Below, one piece after another: positions 53,455 to 61,696 of a stretch of DNA of 64,000 nucleotides. Position 1 is the first letter of the stretch; each line of letters begins with the position of its first letter. Source of the stretch: JAEKNW01 sp963677815. GTDB taxonomy: Bacteria; Cloacimonadota; Cloacimonadia; Cloacimonadales; JAFGVF01. The stretch is from the NCBI GenBank assembly GCA_963677815.1, contig OY782499.1, positions 2,046,001 to 2,110,000 on the forward strand. The letters run 5' to 3'. The translations under genes were made by a program, and so were the position numbers. The notes under the pieces were generated by a model. That model was given only the letters and a program-made list of their open reading frames with translations, had not been told where the DNA came from and made no database searches.

Positions 53455-54011
53455 TACTGCTCCTTAATTATTTGAATATCATCATTCTTTAGGGTTACTT
53501 CTACAGCTTGATTAATAATGTTTGCTGTAATAATTATTTTGTTGGGATTATCTCCTTCAAGAACAAAACCAATTGTCCCTGCAAGAGGACCGCTAGTAAT
53601 TTTTACTTTAGTGCCTTGTTCAATAATATCAGCCGGAAGAAGCTCATAACCCTTTTCTTTGACATAATAAAATTTTCTTAGCTCATCAACTAATACGTCT
53701 TGATGTTTAACTGTTATAATTCTTATTATATAACCTGGTCTAAGTAAAATGTTCTTTTGATCATAGTTCATTTTAACGAAAAGATATCCTGAAAATAGAG
53801 GTTTAGTTGTTTCTATTTTTCTGTATTGATACTTTCTCGTGCTTGTATATTGGGGTAAATAATAGTCTATATTATTATCTTTAGCCCACTTAGCTAAAGC
53901 TTTTTCACTTTGATATTTTGTTCTAATTACATACCATTTGTATATTTCAGAAGAGTCAACTTCTAGATTTCCAAAAAGTTCATCAACATATACAGGTTTA
54001 TGTGTAGCCAT
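53454..54011 (-). CDS. Specialised NusG paralogue (UpxY/RfaH-like antiterminator)
   Basis: NusG-type transcription elongation factor. The NGN domain (KWYVIRTKYQSEKALAKWAKDNNIDYYLPQYTSTRKYQYRKIETTKPLFSGYLFVKM, about 24-84) is followed by an extended linker and a KOW-type domain (GTKVKITSGPLAGTIGFV near 138-155). The arrangement matches the UpxY/RfaH-like factors that lie at the head of polysaccharide operons and let polymerase pass terminators. It starts the galE-ugd-tadA-tRNA-Ser run and shares one base with galE. The TTG at 54014 lies in frame, but the ATG at 54011 is preferred. No true nusG is in the window, so it may also be the housekeeping copy. Confidence 0.83.
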   Translation of the reverse strand: MATHKPVYVDELFGNLEVDSSEIYKWYVIRTKYQSEKALAKWAKDNNIDYYLPQYTSTRKYQYRKIETTKPLFSGYLFVKMNYDQKNILLRPGYIIRIITVKHQDVLVDELRKFYYVKEKGYELLPADIIEQGTKVKITSGPLAGTIGFVLEGDNPNKIIITANIINQAVEVTLKNDDIQIIKEQ

Positions 54012-54031
54012 CAATAATTCCTTGAAAATAC

Positions 54032-54057
54032 GAGGGAAGTATTAAATAACTTCCCTC
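54032..54057 (-). terminator. Putative terminator after ahcY
   Basis: GAGGGAAGT pairs with ACTTCCCTC across an 8-nt loop (stem 54032-54040 and 54049-54057). The minus strand then reads GTATTTTC, a weak T run. It lies just after the ahcY stop and before the NusG-like gene. Confidence 0.6.
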
Positions 54058-54066
54058 ATATTAATT

Positions 54067-55473
54067 TTAGTATCTGTAGTGTTCAGGTTTGTAAGGACCT
54101 TCTCTTTTAACACCAATATATTTTGCTTGTTTTTCTGTTAATTGTGTAAGTTTGACTCCAATCTTATTAATATGCAAGCGAGCAACTTCTTCATCTAAGA
54201 CCTTTGATAATCTATAAACTCCAAGTTCATAATCATTGTTCCATAAATCTAATTGAGCTAAAACTTGATTAGTGAAAGAATTGCTCATTACAAAAGATGG
54301 ATGGCCTGTTGCATTACCTAAATTAACAAGTCTACCTTCTGATAAAAGAATTATACTATGACCATCAGCGAAAGTTATCTTATCAACTTGAGGTTTTATG
54401 TTAGTTTTGATAACTCCTTCAAGTTCGTATAATTTTTCTACTTGAATCTCATTATCAAAATGACCTATATTGCAGACAATAGCATTGTTTTTCATTCCTA
54501 CCATATGGTCAACTCTGATAACATCACAGTTTCCAGTAGCTGTAACAAAAATATCACCTGATATTAATGCATCTTCTAGGGTAGTAACTTCAAAACCCTC
54601 CATTGCAGCTTGATAAGCACAAATTGGGTCTATTTCAGTAACAATTACTCTTGCTCCGAATCCTCTCATAGACTGAGCACAACCTTTACCAACATCTCCA
54701 TAACCGCAGACAACAACAACTTTACCAGCTACCATAATGTCAGTTCCACGTTTGATACCATCTGCTAAAGATTCCCTACAACCATAAAGGTTGTCAAATT
54801 TTGATTTAGTAACTGAATCATTAACATTGATAGCAGGGAATTTAAGTTCATTATCTTCAAGCATCTGATATAGTCTGTGAACTCCAGTAGTAGTTTCTTC
54901 TGAAACGCCCTTACAGCTAGATGCAATAGTGGTCCATTTCTTTGGGTAAGCTTCAATATCTTCTAAAATAGTTTTTTGTAGCAAACCAAATTCTTTATTA
55001 TCAGTAGTAATCTCAGGAACTTTACCTGTTCTTGCATATTCTTCTTCAAGTTTAATTCCTTCATGAATCATTAATGTAGCGTCACCACCATCATCAACAA
55101 TAAGATCAGGACCTTGATTTTCACCCCAAGTAAGAGCCATTTTAGTTGCCCACCAATACTCAGCAAGGCTTTCGCCTTTCCAAGCAAATACAGGGATACC
55201 TTCTTTTACCATAGCTGCTGCTGCATGATCTTGAGTTGAATATATATTGCAGGAGCACCATCTGATTTCAGCTCCTAATTCTTTTAAGGTCTCTATTAAG
55301 GCTGCTGTCTGAATCGTCATGTGTAAACTACCAGTAATCTTAGCACCTTTTAGAGGCTTTTTTTGTCCATATTTTTCTCTTAAAGCCATTAAACCTGGCA
55401 TTTCTTCTTCTGCAAGAATAAGCTCTTCTCTTCCATAGTTAGCTAATTCAATATCTTTAATTTTAAATTCCAT
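54067..55473 (-). CDS. ahcY: Adenosylhomocysteinase
   Basis: Hydrolyses S-adenosylhomocysteine to adenosine and homocysteine, clearing the product of the many methyltransferases in this window. ITGSLHMTIQTAALIETL, CNIYSTQDHAAAAM and VNDSVTKSKFDNLYGCRESL form the substrate site. VCGYGDVGKGCAQSMRGFGARVIVTE is the NAD site. The end is KLTEKQAKYIGVKREGPYKPEHYRY, the C-terminal signature. At 468 aa it is of the longer bacterial type. The start lies 8 nt after pnp. Confidence 0.97.
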   Translation of the reverse strand: MEFKIKDIELANYGREELILAEEEMPGLMALREKYGQKKPLKGAKITGSLHMTIQTAALIETLKELGAEIRWCSCNIYSTQDHAAAAMVKEGIPVFAWKGESLAEYWWATKMALTWGENQGPDLIVDDGGDATLMIHEGIKLEEEYARTGKVPEITTDNKEFGLLQKTILEDIEAYPKKWTTIASSCKGVSEETTTGVHRLYQMLEDNELKFPAINVNDSVTKSKFDNLYGCRESLADGIKRGTDIMVAGKVVVVCGYGDVGKGCAQSMRGFGARVIVTEIDPICAYQAAMEGFEVTTLEDALISGDIFVTATGNCDVIRVDHMVGMKNNAIVCNIGHFDNEIQVEKLYELEGVIKTNIKPQVDKITFADGHSIILLSEGRLVNLGNATGHPSFVMSNSFTNQVLAQLDLWNNDYELGVYRLSKVLDEEVARLHINKIGVKLTQLTEKQAKYIGVKREGPYKPEHYRY

Positions 55474-55481
55474 AATTTACC

Positions 55482-57791
55482 TTAATCTTCTCTTTTATTA
55501 TGAGATCTATTATTATTTCTTCTATCTCTATTGTCCCTATTATCACGATTTCTATTGTCTCTGCCTCTGTTATCTCTGTTATTGTCACGTCTGTTATTAT
55601 CTCTACCATGGTGACTGTTTCTATCATTTCTTCCACCACCATGACTATCTTCTTTAGGTCTGTTAGGGTTAGGTTTATGTTCAGGATTGCCAGGAACACC
55701 TTTCATTGAAAGATTGATTTTACCTTGTTCAATTGCCTTTAATTTAACATAAACTGTATCACCAACTGTACAGATATCTTCAGGATGAGCTACTCTGTCT
55801 TCGTGCATATTAGATATATGGCAGAGTCCTTCTTTAAATCCATCCATAATTTTAACAAAGACACCATAAGCTTCTACTCTAGAAACTACACCTTCATAGA
55901 CTGTATCATATTTTGGCATATCAATAATGTTTCTAACCATAGTTTTAGCACTATCTAAAGCAGCTTTATCTGCACAAAGAATATTAACGGTACCATCATC
56001 ATCAATATTGATATCAACACCTGTTTTCTCAATAATAGATTTTATTGTTTTTCCACCTTGACCAATGATTTCACCTATTTTATCAACAGGTACTTGAAGA
56101 GATTCAATCCTTGGTGCATATTTAGAAAGATCCTTACGTGGTTCAGAAATACAAGCTTCCATTCTATCTAAAATATAGTTTCTAGCTACATTCGCTTTTT
56201 GTAAAGCTTCTTTCATAATTTCTTCTGTAATACCTTCGATTTTGATATCCATTTGCATAGCTGTAATACCTTCTCTAGTACCAGCAACTTTGAAATCCAT
56301 ATCACCTAAGTGGTCTTCTAATCCCATAATATCAGTAAGAACAACGTAATCATTACCTTCCATGATTAGACCATTAGCAATACCAGCTACAGGAGCTTTG
56401 ATAGGTACACCAGCTGCCATTAGAGCTAAGGTTCCACTACAAATTGTTGCTTGTGATGATGAACCATTTGATTCTGTGATATCAGAAACTATTCTAATAG
56501 TGTAAGGGAAGTCTTCTTTTGCTGGAATAATTGGAATTAAAGCAGTCTCAGCTAGGTTTCCATGTCCAAGTTCTCTTCTACCAGGACCTCTCATGAAACC
56601 AGCTTCACCAACAGAATATGGTGGGAAGTTATAGTGTAAATAGAAGTCTTTTTTATACTCTTCAGCTAAACCATCTACAATCTGCATTGAATCAGCACCA
56701 GCAAGAGTTACTGTACCTAAACTTTGTGTTTCTCCACGTGTAAATAAAGCCGAGCCATGTACTCTTGATAAGATATCAACTTCACAGGTAATGTCTCTTA
56801 TATCATCTAATCCTCTACCGTCGACACGGTGGTGTTTGTGAAGAATTGCATGTCTAACACTTTTCTTGATAAGCTCTTCATAAGCATTTTTGTAATCTCT
56901 TTCTTTTTCAACAAAAACCTCTTCTCCGAGCTCATTCAAGTAAGTTTCTAGAAGTTCTTCTTTTACAGCTTCAAAAGCATCATCACGATCTAATTTTCCT
57001 TTAATTAAGGCTGCTTCAATAACTTTATCTTGATATTTAGCAGTCACATCAGAAAGTATTTCATCAGGAATTACATCATATTCGATTTCAGCCTTATCTT
57101 TAGCACAATCTTTAGCAAAATCAACTTGCCACTCAACCAATTCTTTAATCTTCTCTAAACCAGCAAATACAGATTCAATCATTTGTTCTTCTGATAATTC
57201 ATTTGCTGAGGATTCTATCATGCAAATAGATGTTGCTGAACCAGCTAAACTTAAGTGTAAATCTGATTCATTTTTTAAAACTTCTATTGGAGGATTAACT
57301 ACCGGTTTTCCATCCACGTAACCAACAGCAACACCAGCTATAGGTCCATGGAAAGGAATATCTGAAATTGTTAAAGCTAGAGAAGCACCAACTAAACCTA
57401 GCATAGCAGGGTCATTAATTCCATCAAAAGAAAGAATAGTAACAACTACATGAACAGGATTTCTGAAGCCTTCTGGGAACATAGGTCTGATTGATCTATC
57501 GATAACACGAGCGGTTAAAGTAGCATCGTTACTAGGTCTCGCTTCTCTTTTTATAAAGCCACCAGGTATTTTACCTGAAGCATACATTTTTTCAACGTAG
57601 TCAACTGTTAATGGGAAAAAGTCAGTACCTTCATTTGGTTTTTTACCCATAGTCGCTGTAACTAAAAGAGTTGTTTCTCCTTGGGAAATAAAAATAGAAC
57701 CATTAGCTTGTCTAGCTATTTTTCCAGTTTCTGCAGTGATTGTGTAGCCATTAAAATCAAATGACTTTTTAGTAATATTAAAGTTATGCAT
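55482..57791 (-). CDS. pnp: Polynucleotide phosphorylase
   Basis: Phosphorolytic 3'-5' exoribonuclease of the degradosome. Two RNase PH domains (about 1-210 and 320-540) flank a helical linker. The KH domain (VPVDKIGEIIGQGGKTIKSI) and S1 domain (DTVYEGVVSRVEAYGVFVKIMDGFKEGLCHIS) follow. LARGxxR-type FTRGETQSL and PPYSVGEAGFMRGPGRRE are diagnostic. After the S1 domain the tail of about 65 residues is an Arg/Asn/Asp/Gly-rich repeat, longer than the usual end. It probably binds RNA or partners. A long leader hairpin and the rpsO gene lie upstream. Confidence 0.97.
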   Translation of the reverse strand: MHNFNITKKSFDFNGYTITAETGKIARQANGSIFISQGETTLLVTATMGKKPNEGTDFFPLTVDYVEKMYASGKIPGGFIKREARPSNDATLTARVIDRSIRPMFPEGFRNPVHVVVTILSFDGINDPAMLGLVGASLALTISDIPFHGPIAGVAVGYVDGKPVVNPPIEVLKNESDLHLSLAGSATSICMIESSANELSEEQMIESVFAGLEKIKELVEWQVDFAKDCAKDKAEIEYDVIPDEILSDVTAKYQDKVIEAALIKGKLDRDDAFEAVKEELLETYLNELGEEVFVEKERDYKNAYEELIKKSVRHAILHKHHRVDGRGLDDIRDITCEVDILSRVHGSALFTRGETQSLGTVTLAGADSMQIVDGLAEEYKKDFYLHYNFPPYSVGEAGFMRGPGRRELGHGNLAETALIPIIPAKEDFPYTIRIVSDITESNGSSSQATICSGTLALMAAGVPIKAPVAGIANGLIMEGNDYVVLTDIMGLEDHLGDMDFKVAGTREGITAMQMDIKIEGITEEIMKEALQKANVARNYILDRMEACISEPRKDLSKYAPRIESLQVPVDKIGEIIGQGGKTIKSIIEKTGVDINIDDDGTVNILCADKAALDSAKTMVRNIIDMPKYDTVYEGVVSRVEAYGVFVKIMDGFKEGLCHISNMHEDRVAHPEDICTVGDTVYVKLKAIEQGKINLSMKGVPGNPEHKPNPNRPKEDSHGGGRNDRNSHHGRDNNRRDNNRDNRGRDNRNRDNRDNRDRRNNNRSHNKRED

Positions 57792-57816
57792 ATTTTCTCC
57801 TATTGCATTATATTGT

Positions 57817-57885
57817 GACCGGAGAAAAGCAATATACTGAATATATTAAGATGTATATATTTAGTGTATTGCTCATAAACCGGTC
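57817..57885 (-). promoter_or_regulatory. Long leader hairpin upstream of pnp
   Basis: GACCGG (57817-57822) pairs with CCGGTC (57880-57885). Inside, AGCAATATACT (57828-57838) pairs with AGTGTATTGCT (57863-57873) with one G-T pair, and AT-rich arms continue toward the tip. The 69-nt structure lies between the rpsO terminator and the pnp start. Its position matches the RNase III-cut leader hairpin by which PNPase represses its own mRNA in E. coli; the parallel is inferred. Confidence 0.7.
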
Positions 57886-57910
57886 TATTTTTTCATAAAT
57901 CTTAAAAGAC

Positions 57911-57935
57911 AAAAGGGGATTTAAATCCCCTTTTT
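57911..57935 (-). terminator. Intrinsic terminator after rpsO
   Basis: AAAAGGGGAT (57911-57920) pairs with ATCCCCTTTT (57925-57934) around TTAA, with T runs on both strands. It lies 13 nt past the rpsO stop on the minus strand. Confidence 0.85.
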
Positions 57936-57947
57936 AATTAATTTAAA

Positions 57948-58217
57948 CTATTTTCTGATTCCTAAAGCTTTAATTATTTTACGATATCTTTCAATATCAA
58001 TTTTAATCAAATAATTAAGTAATCTTCTTCTTTTACCGATAATAACTAAAAGTCCTCTTCTTGAAGAATAATCTTTTTTATGAACTTTTAAATGTTCAGT
58101 TAATTCTTGAATTCTCTTAGTCATAATCGCAATTTGCACTTCAGGTGAACCAGTATCTAGATCATGGAGTTTATACTCTGCCATGACAGCCAATTTAGCT
58201 TCTGTTGATAAAGCCAT
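57948..58217 (-). CDS. rpsO: 30S ribosomal protein S15
   Basis: Binds 16S rRNA in the small subunit platform. DTGSPEVQIAIMTKRIQELTEHLKVHKKDYSSRRGLL and IGKRRRLLNYL are the classic S15 sequence, and the 89-aa length is exact. AGGAGG lies before the ATG. The order rpsO-pnp is widely conserved in bacteria, and the terminator between them allows separate control of pnp. The upstream gap holds a TATAAT (58256-58251) without a clear -35 partner. Confidence 0.97.
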   Translation of the reverse strand: MALSTEAKLAVMAEYKLHDLDTGSPEVQIAIMTKRIQELTEHLKVHKKDYSSRRGLLVIIGKRRRLLNYLIKIDIERYRKIIKALGIRK

Positions 58218-58315
58218 TTCAGCCTCCTAATCATATTATTTTCACTTATTATTATAAGTTCTTTCCAATTATTCAGGGATGTAGTTTTTGTAAAGAAAAA
58301 ACTTTAAATATTCTA

Positions 58316-58612
58316 TTATTGCTTAGGATTTTTTAATGATTCTTGTGTTTTCTTTTTTATACGGCGAATCTTAACTAACTCTAGCATAAATAAGCAAAAG
58401 AGAATAAGAATAGATGTTTGCATAATGGTCAAAATTTTATCAGCATTTTCAATATTATTAGAAAGTAAAAGAAATCCCAACAACAATTGCCAAAATGCAG
58501 TATCTTTGAATCTTGAATATTGACTTTTAAGCTTAAATCTAAAGTAATAGTTTTCAAAAAGCATTAAGATAAAAACTACTCTAAAACCCCAAAATACGAA
58601 TATGTTATTCAT
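58316..58612 (-). CDS. Small membrane protein of unknown function
   Basis: I do not recognise this family. It is 98 residues from ATG 58612, chosen because GGAGG lies 8 nt upstream; the frame itself begins at 58627. Hydrophobic segments lie near residues 4-22 (VFWGFRVVFILMLFENYY), 40-55 (FWQLLLGFLLLSNNI) and 63-82 (ILTIMQTSILILFCLFMLEL), so three membrane helices. A Lys-rich tail follows. It sits 15 nt past the helicase-nuclease gene and seems to be the last gene of that run. Confidence 0.7.
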   Translation of the reverse strand: MNNIFVFWGFRVVFILMLFENYYFRFKLKSQYSRFKDTAFWQLLLGFLLLSNNIENADKILTIMQTSILILFCLFMLELVKIRRIKKKTQESLKNPKQ

Positions 58613-58627
58613 AAGTTCAACCTCCAT

Positions 58628-60964
58628 TTAATTATCATTTTTTTGTTTCCAATCCATAATATAATTAGTAATATCAAGTCTATCAGTTGCTATGTAATTA
58701 CTATTCCAGCTATCGGGTAAATATTGCTTATAGCCATAATACAAAAACCTCTTATCCAAAAGAAGTAATATACCACTATCAGTTTCATGTCTAATCAATC
58801 TTCCTCCGGCTTGAATAACTTTGCTTAATGCAGGGAATTTATAAGCATAATCAAAGCCATTCTTGCCTTCTTGAGAATAATATTCTTGAATTAACTTCCT
58901 TTCAAAGCTTACCATTGGTAAAGAAACGCCAACAAGTATGCATCCTTTTAGCAAGTCTCCTTGCAAATCTATTCCTTCTGCAAAAAAACCACCTGAAACA
59001 GCAAATAGAATATTATTATTAATATGGAAATTTGCTAATATTTCTTTTCTTTCTTCACTAGTAAGTTCACTTACTTGCTTCACAAGATTATAGTTACCTA
59101 ATTGCCCTTGAGCATATTCATAAACACTTTCCAGATATTTATAAGAGGGAAAGAAAACAATGTAATTTCCTGGGTAAGATTCTATCGTTGCTATTATTTT
59201 CCCTGCTATTTGTTCATAATATTGGTCTCTTTGCTTGAAGCTAGTATCGATAATTCTATCATAAACCACACACATATTTTCTGGAGGATAAGGTGAATCC
59301 AAAGCTAGGAAGTAGTTAGATTTTTTATCAGCTTTCAAAAGATAAGAGAAATAATCATCAGGTTCTAAAGTAGCAGAAAAGTAAACTAAACTTCTAACCT
59401 CAGAAGTAAGTTTTGAGATAATTGGTGCTGGATCAAGACAATAAATTTTATAAGATATTCTTTTCTTTTGTTCAACATATAGAACAAAGCTTTTATCTAT
59501 ATTATAATATAGTTTAAGAAAGTCATTGATATAGAAATATAAATCTAAGAGAAATGATTTTGATTCTGTTTGGGGATTATGCGCTAACCATGAATCCATT
59601 ATCTGCAAGTATTGATTCAATGCTTTTAGTATTTCTTCCTTAAGTTCAGTGATTATCAAGTTACCAAAATCATAGTTTTTCTCCTCTTCTATAAGTAGCT
59701 TATTCAAGTTTTTTAAATGATTCTTAATATCTTTGGGAGCAGATTTAGTTTCTCTTCTAATTTCTACTATTTTATCTCTGTTAATCTCAGCTGAATAAGA
59801 ATTTCTAACTCTTTCAGGTAGATTATGAGCTTCATCACAAAGAAGAGTGTAATTCTCTTTTATTTCAGTAAAATAACGTTGTAGTCTGGCCTTACTATCG
59901 AAAAAATAATTGCAGTCTGCAACAATCAAATCACAGTTAAGTGAGAAGTCTAAACTTAATTCAAATGGACACATCTCATATTTATGAGCTATTTCTTCTA
60001 TAAGCTCTTTAGTAAATAAATTATGATTGAAAACTTCGAATCTCATTTTATCTAGTTTTGTATAATAATCTTTAGCATAAATACAATCTTTACCATCACA
60101 AGCTTTTTCTGGATTAAAGCATATTTTAGCTTTAGCAGAGATAAAAATAGATTTGAATTTTGCATTATTATCAATTAAAATTTGACACGAAGATTGGGCT
60201 ACATCAGATATAGTACCTTTAGTAGTTAAATAAAATATTTTACTATTCAAGTTATATGCTAAAGATTTTAGAGCTGGATAAATAACAGCCATTGTTTTTC
60301 CAATACCTGTTGGGGCTTGGATTCTGATGGCTGATGATTTTTCAATATTCTTATAAACAGCAACCATCATTTTTCTTTGGCCAAGTCTTTGACTATTAAA
60401 AGGAAATTCCAAACTTTCTAAGGAATTATTTCTTAAAATTAGTGAATCGCTTAGAAGTTTTAGCCATTGTATATATTTGTCTAAAAGTTTATTATAGAAT
60501 ATATTTAAAGTATCTTTTGAATATGTTTTATTAATTATAAGAGTATGCTTCGTTTGAAGATTATAATAAGTAAGATGAGTGATAATCTCATTTTCACTTC
60601 TTTCTCTAAGTAGAAGAAATGCATAAAGTTTTACCTGAGCTAAATGATACTTACTAGGACTATCCTTTAAAGAATCTAAATCTAGATAAGTTGATTTGAT
60701 TTCCTCAACAATTAGTAATTCATCTTTGATAGGATAATAGACACCATCAGCTCTCCCAGATATCTTTAATATGAAGTTTTCTTTTTCAAGAGAATCTTGA
60801 AGAAAAACCTCTTTTAGATAATTATCGGGTCTAGAATCTTGAAGTCGTTTATGAACAGAAGTCCCGAGATTAGCTCGAGACTTCCCTAAAAATGTTGAAG
60901 AGATGGACCCTTCACAGTAATAAAAAGCAATTAGATCTTTTATAGATACTTGAAAGTTTAACAT
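58628..60964 (-). CDS. Rad3/DinG-type DNA helicase fused to an N-terminal Cas4-like nuclease domain
   Basis: Superfamily 2 helicase with an iron-sulfur cluster, joined to a PD-(D/E)xK nuclease. Residues 1-180 have H38, GRADGVY with D73, EEIKST with E88 and K90, and QVKLYAF (QxxxY, from Q110), the RecB/Cas4 nuclease pattern. Residues from about 205 form the helicase: APTGIGKTMAV (Walker A), four cysteines around 285-345 (CFNPEKACDGKDC and CPFEL) for 4Fe-4S, and CDEAHNLPERVR (motif II). The C-terminal part has VSGGFFAEGIDLQGDLL and QAGGRLIRHETDSG (motifs V-VI). At 778 aa the fusion looks complete. It probably acts in repair or replication restart. Confidence 0.85.
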   Translation of the reverse strand: MLNFQVSIKDLIAFYYCEGSISSTFLGKSRANLGTSVHKRLQDSRPDNYLKEVFLQDSLEKENFILKISGRADGVYYPIKDELLIVEEIKSTYLDLDSLKDSPSKYHLAQVKLYAFLLLRERSENEIITHLTYYNLQTKHTLIINKTYSKDTLNIFYNKLLDKYIQWLKLLSDSLILRNNSLESLEFPFNSQRLGQRKMMVAVYKNIEKSSAIRIQAPTGIGKTMAVIYPALKSLAYNLNSKIFYLTTKGTISDVAQSSCQILIDNNAKFKSIFISAKAKICFNPEKACDGKDCIYAKDYYTKLDKMRFEVFNHNLFTKELIEEIAHKYEMCPFELSLDFSLNCDLIVADCNYFFDSKARLQRYFTEIKENYTLLCDEAHNLPERVRNSYSAEINRDKIVEIRRETKSAPKDIKNHLKNLNKLLIEEEKNYDFGNLIITELKEEILKALNQYLQIMDSWLAHNPQTESKSFLLDLYFYINDFLKLYYNIDKSFVLYVEQKKRISYKIYCLDPAPIISKLTSEVRSLVYFSATLEPDDYFSYLLKADKKSNYFLALDSPYPPENMCVVYDRIIDTSFKQRDQYYEQIAGKIIATIESYPGNYIVFFPSYKYLESVYEYAQGQLGNYNLVKQVSELTSEERKEILANFHINNNILFAVSGGFFAEGIDLQGDLLKGCILVGVSLPMVSFERKLIQEYYSQEGKNGFDYAYKFPALSKVIQAGGRLIRHETDSGILLLLDKRFLYYGYKQYLPDSWNSNYIATDRLDITNYIMDWKQKNDN

Positions 60965-61684
60965 CTATTTGTCAGAATAAAGTCTCCATAAACTATCAAA
61001 ATGTTCTTTAAGAGCAACTTTCATTTTATCATCACTATTAGTTATTTCTGGCATATTATCGAGTACTACAAAAGGTACTTCAATATTATTAATTAAGAGG
61101 TAGTCTACTTGTTGACCAACAAATTCATGCCAATCAACTTCCTTATAAAGTCTTTCAAGTTTATCATCTGGTAAGCCATGTTCAAGGATTGAGTGTGGCT
61201 TATCCGGGTTAAATCTTCTTCTATTCTTACGTAAAGATTCTTCCCAAGGAACATCAACATAGAAGATAACAGCTTTTTTAAGAATATTGCTTGATAAATG
61301 CTTAAAAGCAGATTTATAACCACCATGTTCTGAACCACGAGAAAATTCTATAAGCAGTGTTTTCTCAGAAAAAAAGTCACTATTTTCTTTAATTATTTTA
61401 TCATACTCAATATTGAATCTTTCGATTAATAGATTCCACTGATAATTATGAAGAAAATATCCATCTTTTGTAGAATGGATTCTCTCAACTTTAAGAATAT
61501 TCTCACGGATATGATCTTCCTCAAACCAAGTCCATAGCATAGGGAAATCATCTAACTCAGATATTTCAGAAATATGATAATTATTATATCTATCAACAAG
61601 ATGTCTTCTTTTAATAAAATCAATGATTTCAGATTTACCAGATGCAGGTCTACCTAAAAGGATGATTACTTCAAAATGTTTCAT
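60965..61684 (-). CDS. P-loop NTP-binding protein of unknown function
   Basis: A 239-residue protein with an N-terminal kinase-like P-loop, ILLGRPASGKSEIIDF (Walker A at about 11-19). LIEFSRGSEHGGYKSAF lies mid-protein and VPWEESLRKNRRRFNPDKPHSILEHGLPDDKLERLYKEVDW follows, with many basic residues suggesting a nucleotide-kinase lid. I do not know a named family. It abuts the helicase-nuclease start without spacing and follows the ABC-F gene, so its place in the run is stable, but no function can be given. The aspartate-rich ELDDFPMLWTWFEEDH segment is distinctive. Confidence 0.75.
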   Translation of the reverse strand: MKHFEVIILLGRPASGKSEIIDFIKRRHLVDRYNNYHISEISELDDFPMLWTWFEEDHIRENILKVERIHSTKDGYFLHNYQWNLLIERFNIEYDKIIKENSDFFSEKTLLIEFSRGSEHGGYKSAFKHLSSNILKKAVIFYVDVPWEESLRKNRRRFNPDKPHSILEHGLPDDKLERLYKEVDWHEFVGQQVDYLLINNIEVPFVVLDNMPEITNSDDKMKVALKEHFDSLWRLYSDK

Positions 61685-61696
61685 ATTAAACTTCCT

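Noticed and set aside
55463..55709. Open frames in other phases over the pnp tail
   Set aside because: They are shadows of the repetitive Arg/Asn/Asp codons; the pnp frame explains the sequence.
58628..60964. Calling the helicase-nuclease a CRISPR-associated Cas4
   Set aside because: No other cas gene or repeat array is in the window; the domain is fused to a Rad3-type helicase.
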